Assembly (NCBI GenBank): GCA_963703145.1 | Contig: OY969793.1 | Span: forward strand, 930,001-994,000 | DNA from: Bog-756 sp963703145 | Lineage (GTDB): Bacteria; Actinomycetota; Acidimicrobiia; Acidimicrobiales; RAAP-2 | Length of the DNA: 64,000 bases | Direction: 5' to 3' | Shown here: piece by piece, positions 37,070 to 45,265 of the stretch | Layout: every line of letters begins with the position of its first letter | Numbering within the stretch: position 1 is the stretch's first letter | Made by a program: the position numbers and the translations under genes | Notes under the pieces: generated by a model | Told to the model about the DNA's origin: nothing | What the model saw: only the letters and a program-made list of their open reading frames with translations | Databases searched by the model: none

Positions 37070-38332
37070 GTGGACACGGACCGGCTCGGCACCGCCGACC
37101 TCACTGATCTCGACCTCTTCGCCCAGGGATTCCCCGATGAGGTCTTCACCCGGCTGCGGGCCGAGGCGCCGGTGGTGTGGCACCCACCCACCGCCCACAC
37201 CCCCGACGGGGTGGGCTTCTGGGTGGTGAGCACCCACACCGACATCATGGCGGCGGCCTCGGACCCCGACGCCTTCTCCTCGGAGCGGGGACCAGGTGCC
37301 GAGGGCGGGGGGACCATCCTCCAGGACCTGCCCTACGGGTTCGCCCCCGGGGTCCTCCTCAACATGATGGACGACCCGCTGCACCACCGGATCCGCCGCC
37401 TGGCCACGCCGGCCCTGGCGCCCCGGGCGCTGGCGCTCATGGAGGCCGAGCTCCAGTCCCGGGCCGGTCGCATCGTGGACGCCATCGCCGAGCGCGGATC
37501 GTGCGACTTCCTCACCGAGGTGGCCGTGGAGCTCCCGCTCCAGGCGGTGGCCTCCCTCATGGGGGTGCCCGACCGCGACCGCCACGACCTGATGGCGTGG
37601 TCCAACACCACCTTGGACTACGAGGGCCGGGAGCTCGGCGAATCCAGCCCGGCGGTGGCGGAAGCGGCGGCATCGATGGCCGCCTACGGCCGTGGCCTGG
37701 TGGCCGAGCGCCAGGCGTCGCCGGGCACCGACATCATCTCGGCGGTGGCCCGGGCCAGGATCGACGAGGACAACGGCCGGTCGCGCCCTCTCGGTGATCT
37801 CGAGCTGTTGATGTTCTTCAACCTGCTGGTGGTGGCCGGGAGCGAGACCACCCGCAACTCGATCGCTCTCGGGATGGTGGCGCTGATCAGCCACCCCGAC
37901 CAGCTGGCCGCCCTGGTGGGTGACCCGACCCTCATGGCCGGAGCGGTCGAGGAGATTCTGCGGTGGACCACGGCCACCCTCTACAACCGGCGCACCGCTA
38001 CCCGGGATACAGAGCTCGGCAGTGTGGCCATCGCCGCCGGCGACAAGGTCACCTTGTGGTGGCCGTCGGCCAACCGGGACGAGACGGTGTTCGACGAGCC
38101 CTTCCGCTTCGACATCACCCGGGACCCCAACCCGCACCTCACCTTCGGGCACCGTACCCACTACTGCATGGGGGCCAACCTGGCCCGCATGGAGATCCGG
38201 ATCCTGCTGAACGAAGTGTTGAGCCGGCTGGAGGGGTTCGAGCTCACCGGCCCGGTCGAGCGGGTCCGGACCAACAAGCACGCCGGGGTGAGCCACGTGC
38301 CGCTGGCCTTCCGGCCCCGGGGGCGCCGGTGA
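37070..38332 (+). CDS. Cytochrome P450, CYP125/CYP124-like
   Basis: About 420 residues. The I-helix has VVAGSETTRNSI, the K-helix ExxR is EEILRW, and the haem-thiolate motif is FGHRTHYCMGANLARME, with Arg where Gly is usual two residues before the His. Overall layout and segments (VVAGSETTRNSI, SANRDETVFDEP, NPHLTFG) resemble the CYP125/CYP124 branch, which hydroxylates the side chain of sterols and branched lipids. The start is uncertain: GTGs at 37037, 37049 and 37070 are in frame. It follows fumC by 38 bases and precedes a second P450. The redox partners are not adjacent. Confidence 0.88.
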   Translation: MDTDRLGTADLTDLDLFAQGFPDEVFTRLRAEAPVVWHPPTAHTPDGVGFWVVSTHTDIMAAASDPDAFSSERGPGAEGGGTILQDLPYGFAPGVLLNMMDDPLHHRIRRLATPALAPRALALMEAELQSRAGRIVDAIAERGSCDFLTEVAVELPLQAVASLMGVPDRDRHDLMAWSNTTLDYEGRELGESSPAVAEAAASMAAYGRGLVAERQASPGTDIISAVARARIDEDNGRSRPLGDLELLMFFNLLVVAGSETTRNSIALGMVALISHPDQLAALVGDPTLMAGAVEEILRWTTATLYNRRTATRDTELGSVAIAAGDKVTLWWPSANRDETVFDEPFRFDITRDPNPHLTFGHRTHYCMGANLARMEIRILLNEVLSRLEGFELTGPVERVRTNKHAGVSHVPLAFRPRGRR

Positions 38333-38417
38333 GGGTCCGACCTGGTGTTGCCCGGGCCGGGGTACCTGACGCAGACTGGCGTCGATCGAGCGACGCGCCG
38401 ACCTCCAAGGGAGCTCC

Positions 38418-39632
38418 ATGACCACGCCGCCCAGCGAGTTGACCATCAGCCTGACCGACGGCACCTTCTACGCCGGCGATCCCTTCCCGGCTTTCGCCTG
38501 GATGCGCGACCACGCACCGGCCTACTTCGACGAGTCCGCCGGCGTGTGGGGGATCACCCGCTACGCCGACATCAAGGATATCTCCAAGGATCCCGAGACC
38601 TTCTCCAACGCCGGGGGGATCCGCCCCGAGGGTGACGCACTGCCCATGATGATCGACACCGACGCGCCCGAGCATTTCCGGCGCCGGCGACTGGTGAGCG
38701 AGGGCTTCACCCCCCGGCGCATCCGCGAGGCCGAAGACGGCATCCGGGAGGTGTGCGACGCCATCATCGACCGGGTGTGCGAGGCCGGCTCGGCCGATTT
38801 TGTCCGGGACATCGCCGCCCCGCTCCCCATGATCATGATCGGCAACATGCTGGGGGTGGCCCCTGCGGACCGCGACGACCTCCTCCGGTGGTCGGACGAC
38901 ATGCTCAAGTCACTGGGTTCGCCTGACCCGACGGCAGTGGACCGGGCCGCCCTGGCTGCCATGGAGTACGCCGAGTACATCACGGCGGTGGCCGAGCAGC
39001 GCCGACGAGACCAACAGGCCGACGACCTCATCGGCACGCTGGTCCACGCCGAGATCGAGGGGGACCGCCTCGACGAGGCCTCGATCATCTACGAGTCCCT
39101 GTTGATCCTGATCGGGGGGGACGAAACCACCCGGCACGTCATCAGCGGGGGCATGTACGAACTCCTCGGCCACCCCGATCAGCTGGCCAAGCTGGCCAGC
39201 GATCGCGCGCTGCTGCCCGGCGCCGTCGAGGAGATGCTGCGGTGGGTCACCCCCATCAAGAACATGGCCCGCCAGATGACCCGTGACGTCGAGCTCCACG
39301 GTGAGACCCTGCAGGCCGGCCAGAAGCTCTTGTTGCTCTACCCGTCGGCCAACCGGGACGAGCGGGTGTTCGACCGGCCCGAGGAGTTCGACATCTTCCG
39401 GACGCCGAACGACCACATGGCCTTCGGCTTCGGCGCCCACTTCTGCCTCGGCAACCGGCTGGCCCGCATGGAGCTGAGCGTGATGTTCGACCGGCTGCTG
39501 ACCCGGCTGCCCGATCTGGCCCTGGCCGACGACATCGAGCCGCCCAAGCGGGCCGCCAACTTCGTGTCGGGCTACGAGACCATGCCCGTGGTGTTCTCGC
39601 CGTCGGCGCCGCTGGGGTCGGGCACGCCGTGA
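38418..39632 (+). CDS. Cytochrome P450, CYP142-like (steroid C26-monooxygenase-like)
   Basis: A 404-residue P450. It has an oxygen-activation motif LLILIGGDETTRHVISGG, ExxR in VEEMLRW, and the haem motif FGFGAHFCLGNRLARME. Segments such as FSNAGGIRPEGDALPMMID, the CDAIIDRVCEAG helix and RDIAAPLPMIMIGNMLGV are very close to mycobacterial CYP142, which oxidises the cholesterol side chain at C26. ATG 38418 has AAGGGAG upstream. The stop overlaps the pterin dehydratase start by four bases. Confidence 0.9.
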   Translation: MTTPPSELTISLTDGTFYAGDPFPAFAWMRDHAPAYFDESAGVWGITRYADIKDISKDPETFSNAGGIRPEGDALPMMIDTDAPEHFRRRRLVSEGFTPRRIREAEDGIREVCDAIIDRVCEAGSADFVRDIAAPLPMIMIGNMLGVAPADRDDLLRWSDDMLKSLGSPDPTAVDRAALAAMEYAEYITAVAEQRRRDQQADDLIGTLVHAEIEGDRLDEASIIYESLLILIGGDETTRHVISGGMYELLGHPDQLAKLASDRALLPGAVEEMLRWVTPIKNMARQMTRDVELHGETLQAGQKLLLLYPSANRDERVFDRPEEFDIFRTPNDHMAFGFGAHFCLGNRLARMELSVMFDRLLTRLPDLALADDIEPPKRAANFVSGYETMPVVFSPSAPLGSGTP

Positions 39633-39940
39633 GGCCGCCGGTGCTGGCGGAGCCCGAGGTCATCGCGGCGTTGGCTGGCGATGACGGACCGGACTGGCAC
39701 CTGATCGGGGGCAAACTGGTCAAGACGGTGGTGTGCGCCGACTTCGTCGGTGCCCTGGCGTTCGTGGGCTCGGTCGGAGAACTGGCCGAGGCGGCCGACC
39801 ACCATCCCGACATCGACATCCGCTACAACCGGGTCACCCTCAGCCTGGTGACCCACGACGTCGACGGGATCACCCGGCTCGACCTCGACCTGGCCCGGCT
39901 CATCGACAAGGCCGCAGCCCAGATCAGTCCGGCCGGCTGA
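39629..39940 (+). CDS. 4a-hydroxytetrahydrobiopterin dehydratase (pterin-4a-carbinolamine dehydratase) family
   Basis: A 103-residue protein. The active-site motif is AADHHPDIDIRYNRVTLSL followed by VTHDVDGITRLD, matching the PCD/DCoH family, which dehydrates 4a-hydroxytetrahydropterins. The GTG at 39629 overlaps the P450 stop (GTGA), so the two are coupled. No aromatic amino-acid hydroxylase is nearby, and the link to the P450 is only positional. Confidence 0.88.
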   Translation: MRPPVLAEPEVIAALAGDDGPDWHLIGGKLVKTVVCADFVGALAFVGSVGELAEAADHHPDIDIRYNRVTLSLVTHDVDGITRLDLDLARLIDKAAAQISPAG

Positions 39941-39960
39941 CCGACCCGGCGTCGGGTCGG

Positions 39961-40335
39961 TCAGCCGGTGACGGTGTGGCCGGCTGACCTCAGTGCCTCG
40001 ACAGCTCGGCCGAGGTGGAGGTCCTTGACCAGGAGGTGGTCGGTGGTGAACGTCGACACCACGAATACGCTGATCCCGGCCCGGGCCAACGCGTCGGTCA
40101 AGGTGGCCATGACTCCGACCAGGGCGAAGTCGAGGGACCCCACGACGCTCAGCAGCCTCCAGCCGGGCTCCACCTCGGCACCGGCCGGCACCAGATCCGG
40201 CGGGCACACCACCGACAGCTCGGTAGGCGTCCGGGTGGCCGAGACGAAGCGACCGTCGGTGGGCAGCTCCGGCCAGGGCGCGGCGGCCGGGAGCCGGCAG
40301 ACGACCAGCGCCTCGGGGCGCACCTCGAGCTCCAT
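39961..40335 (-). CDS. ACT domain-containing protein
   Basis: A 124-residue small protein with two ACT-like halves: RPEALVVCRLPAAAPWPEL and TELSVVCPPDLVP in the first, and SLDFALVGVMATLTDALARA followed by ISVFVVSTFTTDHLLVK in the second. This matches the CASTOR-like ACT_7 group of small amino-acid-binding proteins. No enzyme domain is attached. It probably senses an amino acid, but ligand and partner are unknown. It lies 37 bases downstream of pspAB on the same strand. Confidence 0.85.
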   Translation of the reverse strand: MELEVRPEALVVCRLPAAAPWPELPTDGRFVSATRTPTELSVVCPPDLVPAGAEVEPGWRLLSVVGSLDFALVGVMATLTDALARAGISVFVVSTFTTDHLLVKDLHLGRAVEALRSAGHTVTG

Positions 40336-40372
40336 CAGCCGGCGGTCGGCCCGACGGGCCAGACCGGCAGGT

Positions 40373-41005
40373 TCAACCGACGGGAAGGTCCCAGAGGGGG
40401 AACCACCGGTCGAGGTCGGTCTCCACGGTGAGGTCGTCGGCGACCAGGCTCTTCAGCTTCAGCTCCTCTTCGGTGTCGCGCTTCTCGTGGCCCTCGGGCA
40501 CGAATGGGTAGAAGGTGCCCCGCTTGAACAGATAGACGAGGTAGGCGCTCGAAGCCAGCACGGTGCCCGGGCCGGCCTGACGGTCTGGGTCGTCGTCGGC
40601 CCCGGTGCCGGCATCCTCGGCGTGGGGCAGGGTGGCCAGGCCGAACACCGAACAGAGCAGTTGTGGCCCCCAGCCGGCGTCGGACAGGGACGAGTTCACC
40701 AGGTGGATCTTGGTGACGAGGGCCTCGATGTCGGGGTCCTCCACCACCAGCCACTGATAGCCATAGGAGTCCTCGGCCTTGCGGAGCCCGGTGGCCCCGT
40801 CCATGGACAAGAGCTTGACCACCTCGGCCTGCATTTCCTCGAAGCCCTGCCCCGACGGAGGCTTGAAGCAGACGCCGCCGTTGCCCGAGCACGACATCCC
40901 GGCCGCGCTCTGCAGGGTGATCGAGGCCGAAGGCAGGGCGAACAGGGCGTCGAGGTTGGACTGGACGGGCTTGGTCCGCCCGAGGATGGTGTTGAGCAGC
41001 CCCAT
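40373..41005 (-). CDS. pspAB: PspA-associated protein PspAB
   Basis: A 210-residue soluble protein. MGLLNTILGRTKPVQSNLDALFALPSA-type start, then CSGNGGVCFKPPSGQ, SYGYQWLVVEDPD, and a C-terminal FYPFVPEGHEKRD segment, correspond to the PspAB family of actinobacteria. It is the last member of the pspA-pspAA-htpX-pspAB operon. Its molecular role is not established beyond association with the PspA envelope-stress response. Confidence 0.86.
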   Translation of the reverse strand: MGLLNTILGRTKPVQSNLDALFALPSASITLQSAAGMSCSGNGGVCFKPPSGQGFEEMQAEVVKLLSMDGATGLRKAEDSYGYQWLVVEDPDIEALVTKIHLVNSSLSDAGWGPQLLCSVFGLATLPHAEDAGTGADDDPDRQAGPGTVLASSAYLVYLFKRGTFYPFVPEGHEKRDTEEELKLKSLVADDLTVETDLDRWFPLWDLPVG

Positions 41006-41038
41006 CAGCGCAGACCGGTCAGCACCGAGGTGGGCGGA

Positions 41039-41974
41039 TCATGAGGGGCGGCCCAGCTCGGCCTCGATGGATGCCAGCTGGGCCAGGCGCCGGTCGAGCG
41101 TGGGGTGGGTGGAGAACAACGTGGAGAGGCTGACCCCGTTCTTGGCGATGGCCGGCGTGAAGTAGAAGGCGTTGAAGCTCTCGGCCGCACGGAGGTCCCG
41201 GGTCGGGATCCGGGCCATGTCGCCGGTCACCTTGACCAGGGCCGAGGCCAGCGCCGAGGGCCGCCCGGTCAGGATGGCCCCGGATCGGTCGGCGGCCAGC
41301 TCGCGGTAGCGGGACAGGGCCATGGTGAGCAGGAAGCTCACCGCGTAGACCACCACCGACACCACCAGCACGAACAGTTCGACCAGGGCGGCGTTGTCGC
41401 CACCCTGGCTGTTGTTGCGATTGCCGCCCCCGAAGCCCCCCATCAGACCGCTCCACAACATGATGCGGGTCACCATCCCGGCCATCATCCCGAGGAAGCT
41501 GGCGATGGTCATCACCGCCACGTCGCGGTGGGCGACGTGGGAGAGCTCGTGGGCCAGGACCGCCTCGAGTTCGGACTCGTCCAGCCGCCGCATGAGTCCC
41601 GTGGTGGCACAGACCACGGCGCTGTTCGGGCTCCGGCCGGTGGCAAACGCGTTCGGTACGTCGGAGTCGGCAATGGCGACCCGGGGCTTTTTCATGTCCG
41701 CCAGGGCGCACAGCCGGTCGATGGCCCCGTGGAGCTGGGGTGCCTGCTCGGGGGTGACGATATGCCCGTGCATGCCGAACAGCGCGATCTTGTCGGAGAA
41801 CCAGTACTGCACGAACAGGATCACCGCGGCGAACACCAGCACGACGGCGATGGAGACGCCGAAGTAGATCAGCAGGCCGATCACGACGCCGTAGAGCAGG
41901 ACCAGCATCAGCCCGGTGGTGAACATGCGGATGGTCAGGCCGCGGTCCGAGGGGATGTTGCGGGCAGTACTCAT
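41039..41974 (-). CDS. htpX: Zinc metalloprotease HtpX
   Basis: A 311-residue M48 membrane protease. Two N-terminal helices (about 16-55), then the zinc site HELSHVAHRD (HExxH), two more hydrophobic segments, and the third ligand Glu in YRELAADRSGA. It includes a Gly/Asn-rich loop between the two membrane pairs. HtpX degrades misfolded membrane proteins. Its place inside the psp operon fits a shared role in membrane stress. It follows pspAA after ten bases. Confidence 0.94.
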   Translation of the reverse strand: MSTARNIPSDRGLTIRMFTTGLMLVLLYGVVIGLLIYFGVSIAVVLVFAAVILFVQYWFSDKIALFGMHGHIVTPEQAPQLHGAIDRLCALADMKKPRVAIADSDVPNAFATGRSPNSAVVCATTGLMRRLDESELEAVLAHELSHVAHRDVAVMTIASFLGMMAGMVTRIMLWSGLMGGFGGGNRNNSQGGDNAALVELFVLVVSVVVYAVSFLLTMALSRYRELAADRSGAILTGRPSALASALVKVTGDMARIPTRDLRAAESFNAFYFTPAIAKNGVSLSTLFSTHPTLDRRLAQLASIEAELGRPS

Positions 41975-41984
41975 CGCGGACCGG

Positions 41985-42275
41985 TCAACGATCGTCGCTT
42001 GCTGCGTCCGCGCCCGGTTCGGCCAACAGGCCCTTGGTCTCCTCGAGCGAGGAGTCCGAGAACGGCACCACCAGATCCGAGGTGGAGAAGTTGTCGTCCG
42101 GCACGGGATGGCCCAGCCGGCGGACCTCGGAGATCAGGGACGCCAGGGCCTCGCCGAACGCCACCTCGTCGCCACCGTCGACCGCCTCCATCAACGAGGC
42201 GTCCAAGCCGTCGAGGACGTCCCGGTTGCTGTTGTCGATGGCGTACTGCCCTTCGCCCAGGATCCGGACGATCAT
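41985..42275 (-). CDS. pspAA: PspA-associated protein PspAA
   Basis: A 96-residue protein. MIVRILGEGQYAIDNSNRDV is the classic start of the PspAA domain, a small coiled-coil partner of PspA. Asp/Glu-rich helices and a hydrophilic C-terminus follow. ATG 42275 overlaps the pspA stop by four bases, indicating coupled translation in near-equal amounts. Confidence 0.88.
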   Translation of the reverse strand: MIVRILGEGQYAIDNSNRDVLDGLDASLMEAVDGGDEVAFGEALASLISEVRRLGHPVPDDNFSTSDLVVPFSDSSLEETKGLLAEPGADAASDDR

Positions 42276-43024
42276 GAGGGTGCGTCCTCGGATCCCGCCG
42301 GATTGAGCTCGGCCGGGGGAGCCGATCCCGCCCCGACCTCGGCCTTGAGGGCGGCCAACTCGGCATCGACGGTCGAGGTGGTCGAGGCCTTGTCCAGCTG
42401 GGCCTGGATGTCGTCGACCGGATTGGTCAGATCGGTGAGCGCCCCCGAGGCCGACAATTCGTCCATGGCCCCGGCCCGGGCCTGCATGCCGTCGATCTTG
42501 TCCTGGGCCCGCTGCATGGACATGCCGGCGTCACTCATCGACTCCGAGATGCCCGAGACGGCCTCGCCGATCTTGGTCTGGGCTTCGGCCGCCGTGTAGC
42601 TGGCCTTCATCGTCTCTTTCTTCGTGCGGAACGCGTCCACCTGGGTCTGGAGCTTCTGGGCGGTGTCGATGAGCTTCTGCTCCTGGGCTGCCACCTGTTG
42701 ATGCTGGGTCTGGAGGTCGGCCAACTGCTCGGCCAGCGCGGCGCGTCGAGCCAGTGCCTCCCGGGCCAGGTCCTCGTTGCCCTGGGTCAGCGCCGCCTTG
42801 GCCTGGGTCTGCAGTTTGTCCGCCTGACCCTGGAGCTGGGTCGCCTGGAGCTCGATGCGCTTCTTGGCCGTGGTGACGTCGGCCACGCTCCGGCGGACCT
42901 TTTGGAGGCTCTCCAGCTGCTTTTGGTACGAGAGGTCCAGCGACTCCCGTGGATCTTCGGCTTTGTCGAGCAGTTTGTTGGTCTTGGCCTGGACAATTCC
43001 CGACAGACGCTTCATCACGCTCAT
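42272..43024 (-). CDS. pspA: PspA/IM30 family protein
   Basis: A 250-residue ESCRT-III-like membrane-remodelling protein. After MSVMKRLSGIVQAKTNKLLD comes EDPRESLDLSYQKQLESLQK, the conserved PspA core, then about 150 residues of helical hairpin coiled coil rich in Gln/Ala/Lys, and a C-terminal tail. It protects membrane integrity under stress. It is the first gene of the psp operon, 68 bp divergent from mca. A GGAAGG lies about ten bases before the ATG. Confidence 0.94.
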   Translation of the reverse strand: MSVMKRLSGIVQAKTNKLLDKAEDPRESLDLSYQKQLESLQKVRRSVADVTTAKKRIELQATQLQGQADKLQTQAKAALTQGNEDLAREALARRAALAEQLADLQTQHQQVAAQEQKLIDTAQKLQTQVDAFRTKKETMKASYTAAEAQTKIGEAVSGISESMSDAGMSMQRAQDKIDGMQARAGAMDELSASGALTDLTNPVDDIQAQLDKASTTSTVDAELAALKAEVGAGSAPPAELNPAGSEDAPS

Positions 43025-43079
43025 ACTGATGGATCCTTCCTCGTTCCTCGTGAATGGAGCTTAGGGCTTCGCCGCCCGG

Positions 43080-43085
43080 TAGCGT
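43080..43085 (+). promoter_or_regulatory. -10 box of mca (TAGCGT)
   Basis: TAGCGT, seven bases before GTG 43093; it supports that start. Confidence 0.45.
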
Positions 43086-43092
43086 GATCGGC

Positions 43093-44002
43093 GTGCCCGA
43101 ATCGCATTGCCTCCTGACGGTCCACGCCCATCCCGACGACGAATCGTCGAAGGGTGCGGGGACCGTGGCCCGCTACCACGCCCAGGGCGTGCACACCGTG
43201 CTCGTGTGCTGCACCGGCGGGGAGGAGGGGGAGATCCTGAACCCCGCCATGGACAGTCCCGAAAACCAGGCTCGGCTCCCCGAGCTGCGGCGAGAGGAGC
43301 TGGCCCAGGCCGCTGCCATCATCGGCTACGACGAGGTGGTCATGCTCGGCTACCGCGACTCGGGGATGGCCGGCTCCGAATCCAATGCCCACGCCGGATC
43401 GTTCGCCCAGGCGCCACTGGACGAAGCGGTGGGCCGGTTGGTGGCCATCGTGCGTCGGACCCGACCCCAGGTCATGGTCATCTACGGCGACGAACAGTCG
43501 GGCTATCCCCATCCGGACCACCTGCGGGTCCATGAGGTCGGACTGGCGGCCTTCCGTGCCGCTGGGGATCCGGACCAGTTCGTCGATGCCGGCGAGCCGT
43601 GGCAGCCGGCCAAGCTGTACTACACCGGGTTCTCGGTGGCCCGGTTCAAAGAGATCCATCAGAAGTTCGAGGAGCTCGGCTTGGAGTCCCCCTTCGACGA
43701 GCAGTGGCGCAAGCGGTGGGACGGCATTCCCGAGGAACCCATCTCAACCTCGATCGACATCGCCGACTTCGCCGAAGTTCGCCGAGCGCGCCCTGCTGGC
43801 CCATGCCACTCAGGTCGACCCGAAGTCGCCGTTCTGGTTCGGACTGCCACCCGAGGTGATGCGGACCATCCATCCCTATGACGACTACCGGCTGGCGCTC
43901 GTGGCCCGACCCGACGGAACGCTCGAGACACCGCCGGTCCCAGCCGACGTGGAGACCGACCTGTTCGCCGGCGTTACGGTCCCGAACGGCAGCCCGAGCT
44001 GA
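43093..44002 (+). pseudogene. mca: Mycothiol S-conjugate amidase (Mca-like), interrupted by one frameshift
   Basis: About 303 residues if read through. The LmbE/PIG-L metal motif is LTVHAHPDDESSKGAGT; then GGEEGEILNPAMDSP and the second metal motif GYPHPDHLRVHEVG, all very close to Mca. Near 43775 the frame changes: the first frame continues to a stop at 43881, while the other reads AERALLAHATQVDPKSPFWF, the typical Mca C-terminus. Removing one A at 43775-43776 restores DFAEFAERALL. Mca cleaves mycothiol conjugates to release mercapturic acids, which implies a mycothiol-producing host. It is divergent from pspA. Confidence 0.85.
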
Positions 44003-44036
44003 CCGGATCCGCTGACCGTGGCCGGAGGGCTGCACC

Positions 44037-44065
44037 CTGACTTTGCCACCCGCCGCCGCTACTAT
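44037..44065 (+). promoter_or_regulatory. Promoter of SCP2-domain gene (CTGACT-17-TACTAT)
   Basis: CTGACT (44037-44042) and TACTAT (44060-44065) are 17 bases apart. A leader of about 25 bases with GGGGG precedes the GTG at 44098. Confidence 0.4.
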
Positions 44066-44097
44066 CGGCGTTCGGTGGTGCGACCAGTGGGGGTGCC

Positions 44098-44484
44098 GTG
44101 AGCAAGTGGCTGAGCCAGGAGTGGTTCGACGAGACGGCCGCAGTGGCAGCCAAAGGGCCGAGTCTGGCGGCGGTGTCCGCCCGTATCCAGGTCGACGTCA
44201 CGGGAGGTCCGGACGGTGACGTCCGCTACCACCGGGTCCTCGAGGACGGCCGGCTGACCGCAGGGGGACCCGGCCCGGCCGAGGAGCCCGATGTCAGCTT
44301 GACGTTGCGGTGGGGCGATGCCGCTTCGGTCCTCCGGGGTGAGCTCGACCCCAATGTCGCCTTCATGCAGGGCCGGATGAAGGTGGTCGGGTCGATGGGC
44401 GTGCTGTTCGACCTACTGCCGGTGACGACCGGCCAGGCCTACCAGGACCTCCGTGGGCGGATCGCCGCCGTCACCGAGTTCTGA
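44098..44484 (+). CDS. SCP2 sterol-binding domain-containing protein
   Basis: A 128-residue single-domain SCP2-like protein: EEPDVSLTLRWGDAASVLRG, then FMQGRMKVVGSMGVLFDLLP, the hydrophobic-pocket region. SCP2 domains bind fatty acyl or sterol ligands. No signal peptide is seen, so it is cytoplasmic. The presence of two sterol-type P450s 5 kb away is suggestive but not evidence of a shared pathway. It overlaps the convergent gene by 14 bases. Confidence 0.85.
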   Translation: MSKWLSQEWFDETAAVAAKGPSLAAVSARIQVDVTGGPDGDVRYHRVLEDGRLTAGGPGPAEEPDVSLTLRWGDAASVLRGELDPNVAFMQGRMKVVGSMGVLFDLLPVTTGQAYQDLRGRIAAVTEF

Positions 44485-45205
44485 GGGCCACCACACCCGG
44501 GTTGGAGCCCCCGAGGAAGGGGAGGTGGACCGTCCCCGCGCTCTGCAGCAGGATCAGGGCGATCACCGCACCGACGAACACCACCAACACGATGGCCAGG
44601 TAGGGCCGCATCCTGGTCCACGAGCCCGGCTTGGGGGGTGGGCGGCGGCGCTTGCGGCGCTCGGCGTCCTGGCCCCAGGCCACCACCCGGGTCACCGACG
44701 AGGCAGCCGACGGGCCCTGATGGCGGACGGCGAAAGCGGTGACGCGACCCGACAGGGTTCGGGCGTCGCCGCCGGGAAGGATGAATCGGTAGATGCCGGT
44801 GGCCGTCTGGATCACGACTAGTGCTCCAGAGTCAACCTGGGGGTGCGATCGACTGGTGGCGGATGGATCGGTGACCAGCCTCGAGGGGTCGACAGCCGGC
44901 TCGTTCCGGTTGAGCTCTGGGTCCACCCACCATTCGGGGATCTCCCCGCCCTGCCACGCCTCGACAGCGTGGGCGGCGACCGACGCCCAGGGCAGCACCC
45001 GGGGCAACTCGCCGTCGTAGCGGATCACGCCGATCCCGTCGTCACCGAAGGTCATGGCGTGGATGTCGACCGGGTCGGTGCCGGTGGCACCGAGCAGGAT
45101 CAGGCGCTCCAGCCGAAACGGGGTGGGGCCCCGGCCGTCGCCGGACCCGGGGGGCGGGCTCCCCGGGCCTCCCTTCTGCTTGGAATGCTGTCCTTCGGCC
45201 ACCAC
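44471..45205 (-). CDS. Hypothetical membrane-anchored protein
   Basis: A 244-residue protein I do not recognise. The first 30 residues are polar and Gly/Pro-rich. A globular part contains WASVAAHAVEAWQGGEIPEW and VVIQTATGIYRFILPGGDA. A basic stretch (RRKRRRPPPKPG) precedes one transmembrane helix (about 203-225), so the bulk is predicted cytoplasmic with a short outside tail (HLPFLGGSNPG). The start is GTG 45205 or 45202, with GGGAG upstream and a TATCCT box further up. Single-pass topology and a positive-inside stretch are clear; the function is not. Confidence 0.7.
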   Translation of the reverse strand: MVAEGQHSKQKGGPGSPPPGSGDGRGPTPFRLERLILLGATGTDPVDIHAMTFGDDGIGVIRYDGELPRVLPWASVAAHAVEAWQGGEIPEWWVDPELNRNEPAVDPSRLVTDPSATSRSHPQVDSGALVVIQTATGIYRFILPGGDARTLSGRVTAFAVRHQGPSAASSVTRVVAWGQDAERRKRRRPPPKPGSWTRMRPYLAIVLVVFVGAVIALILLQSAGTVHLPFLGGSNPGVVALRTR

Positions 45206-45265
45206 CGCTCCCGTCTGTGGCCGTTCAGGATATCGGCGTGCCTCCTGGTAACGGGGACACTCCGG

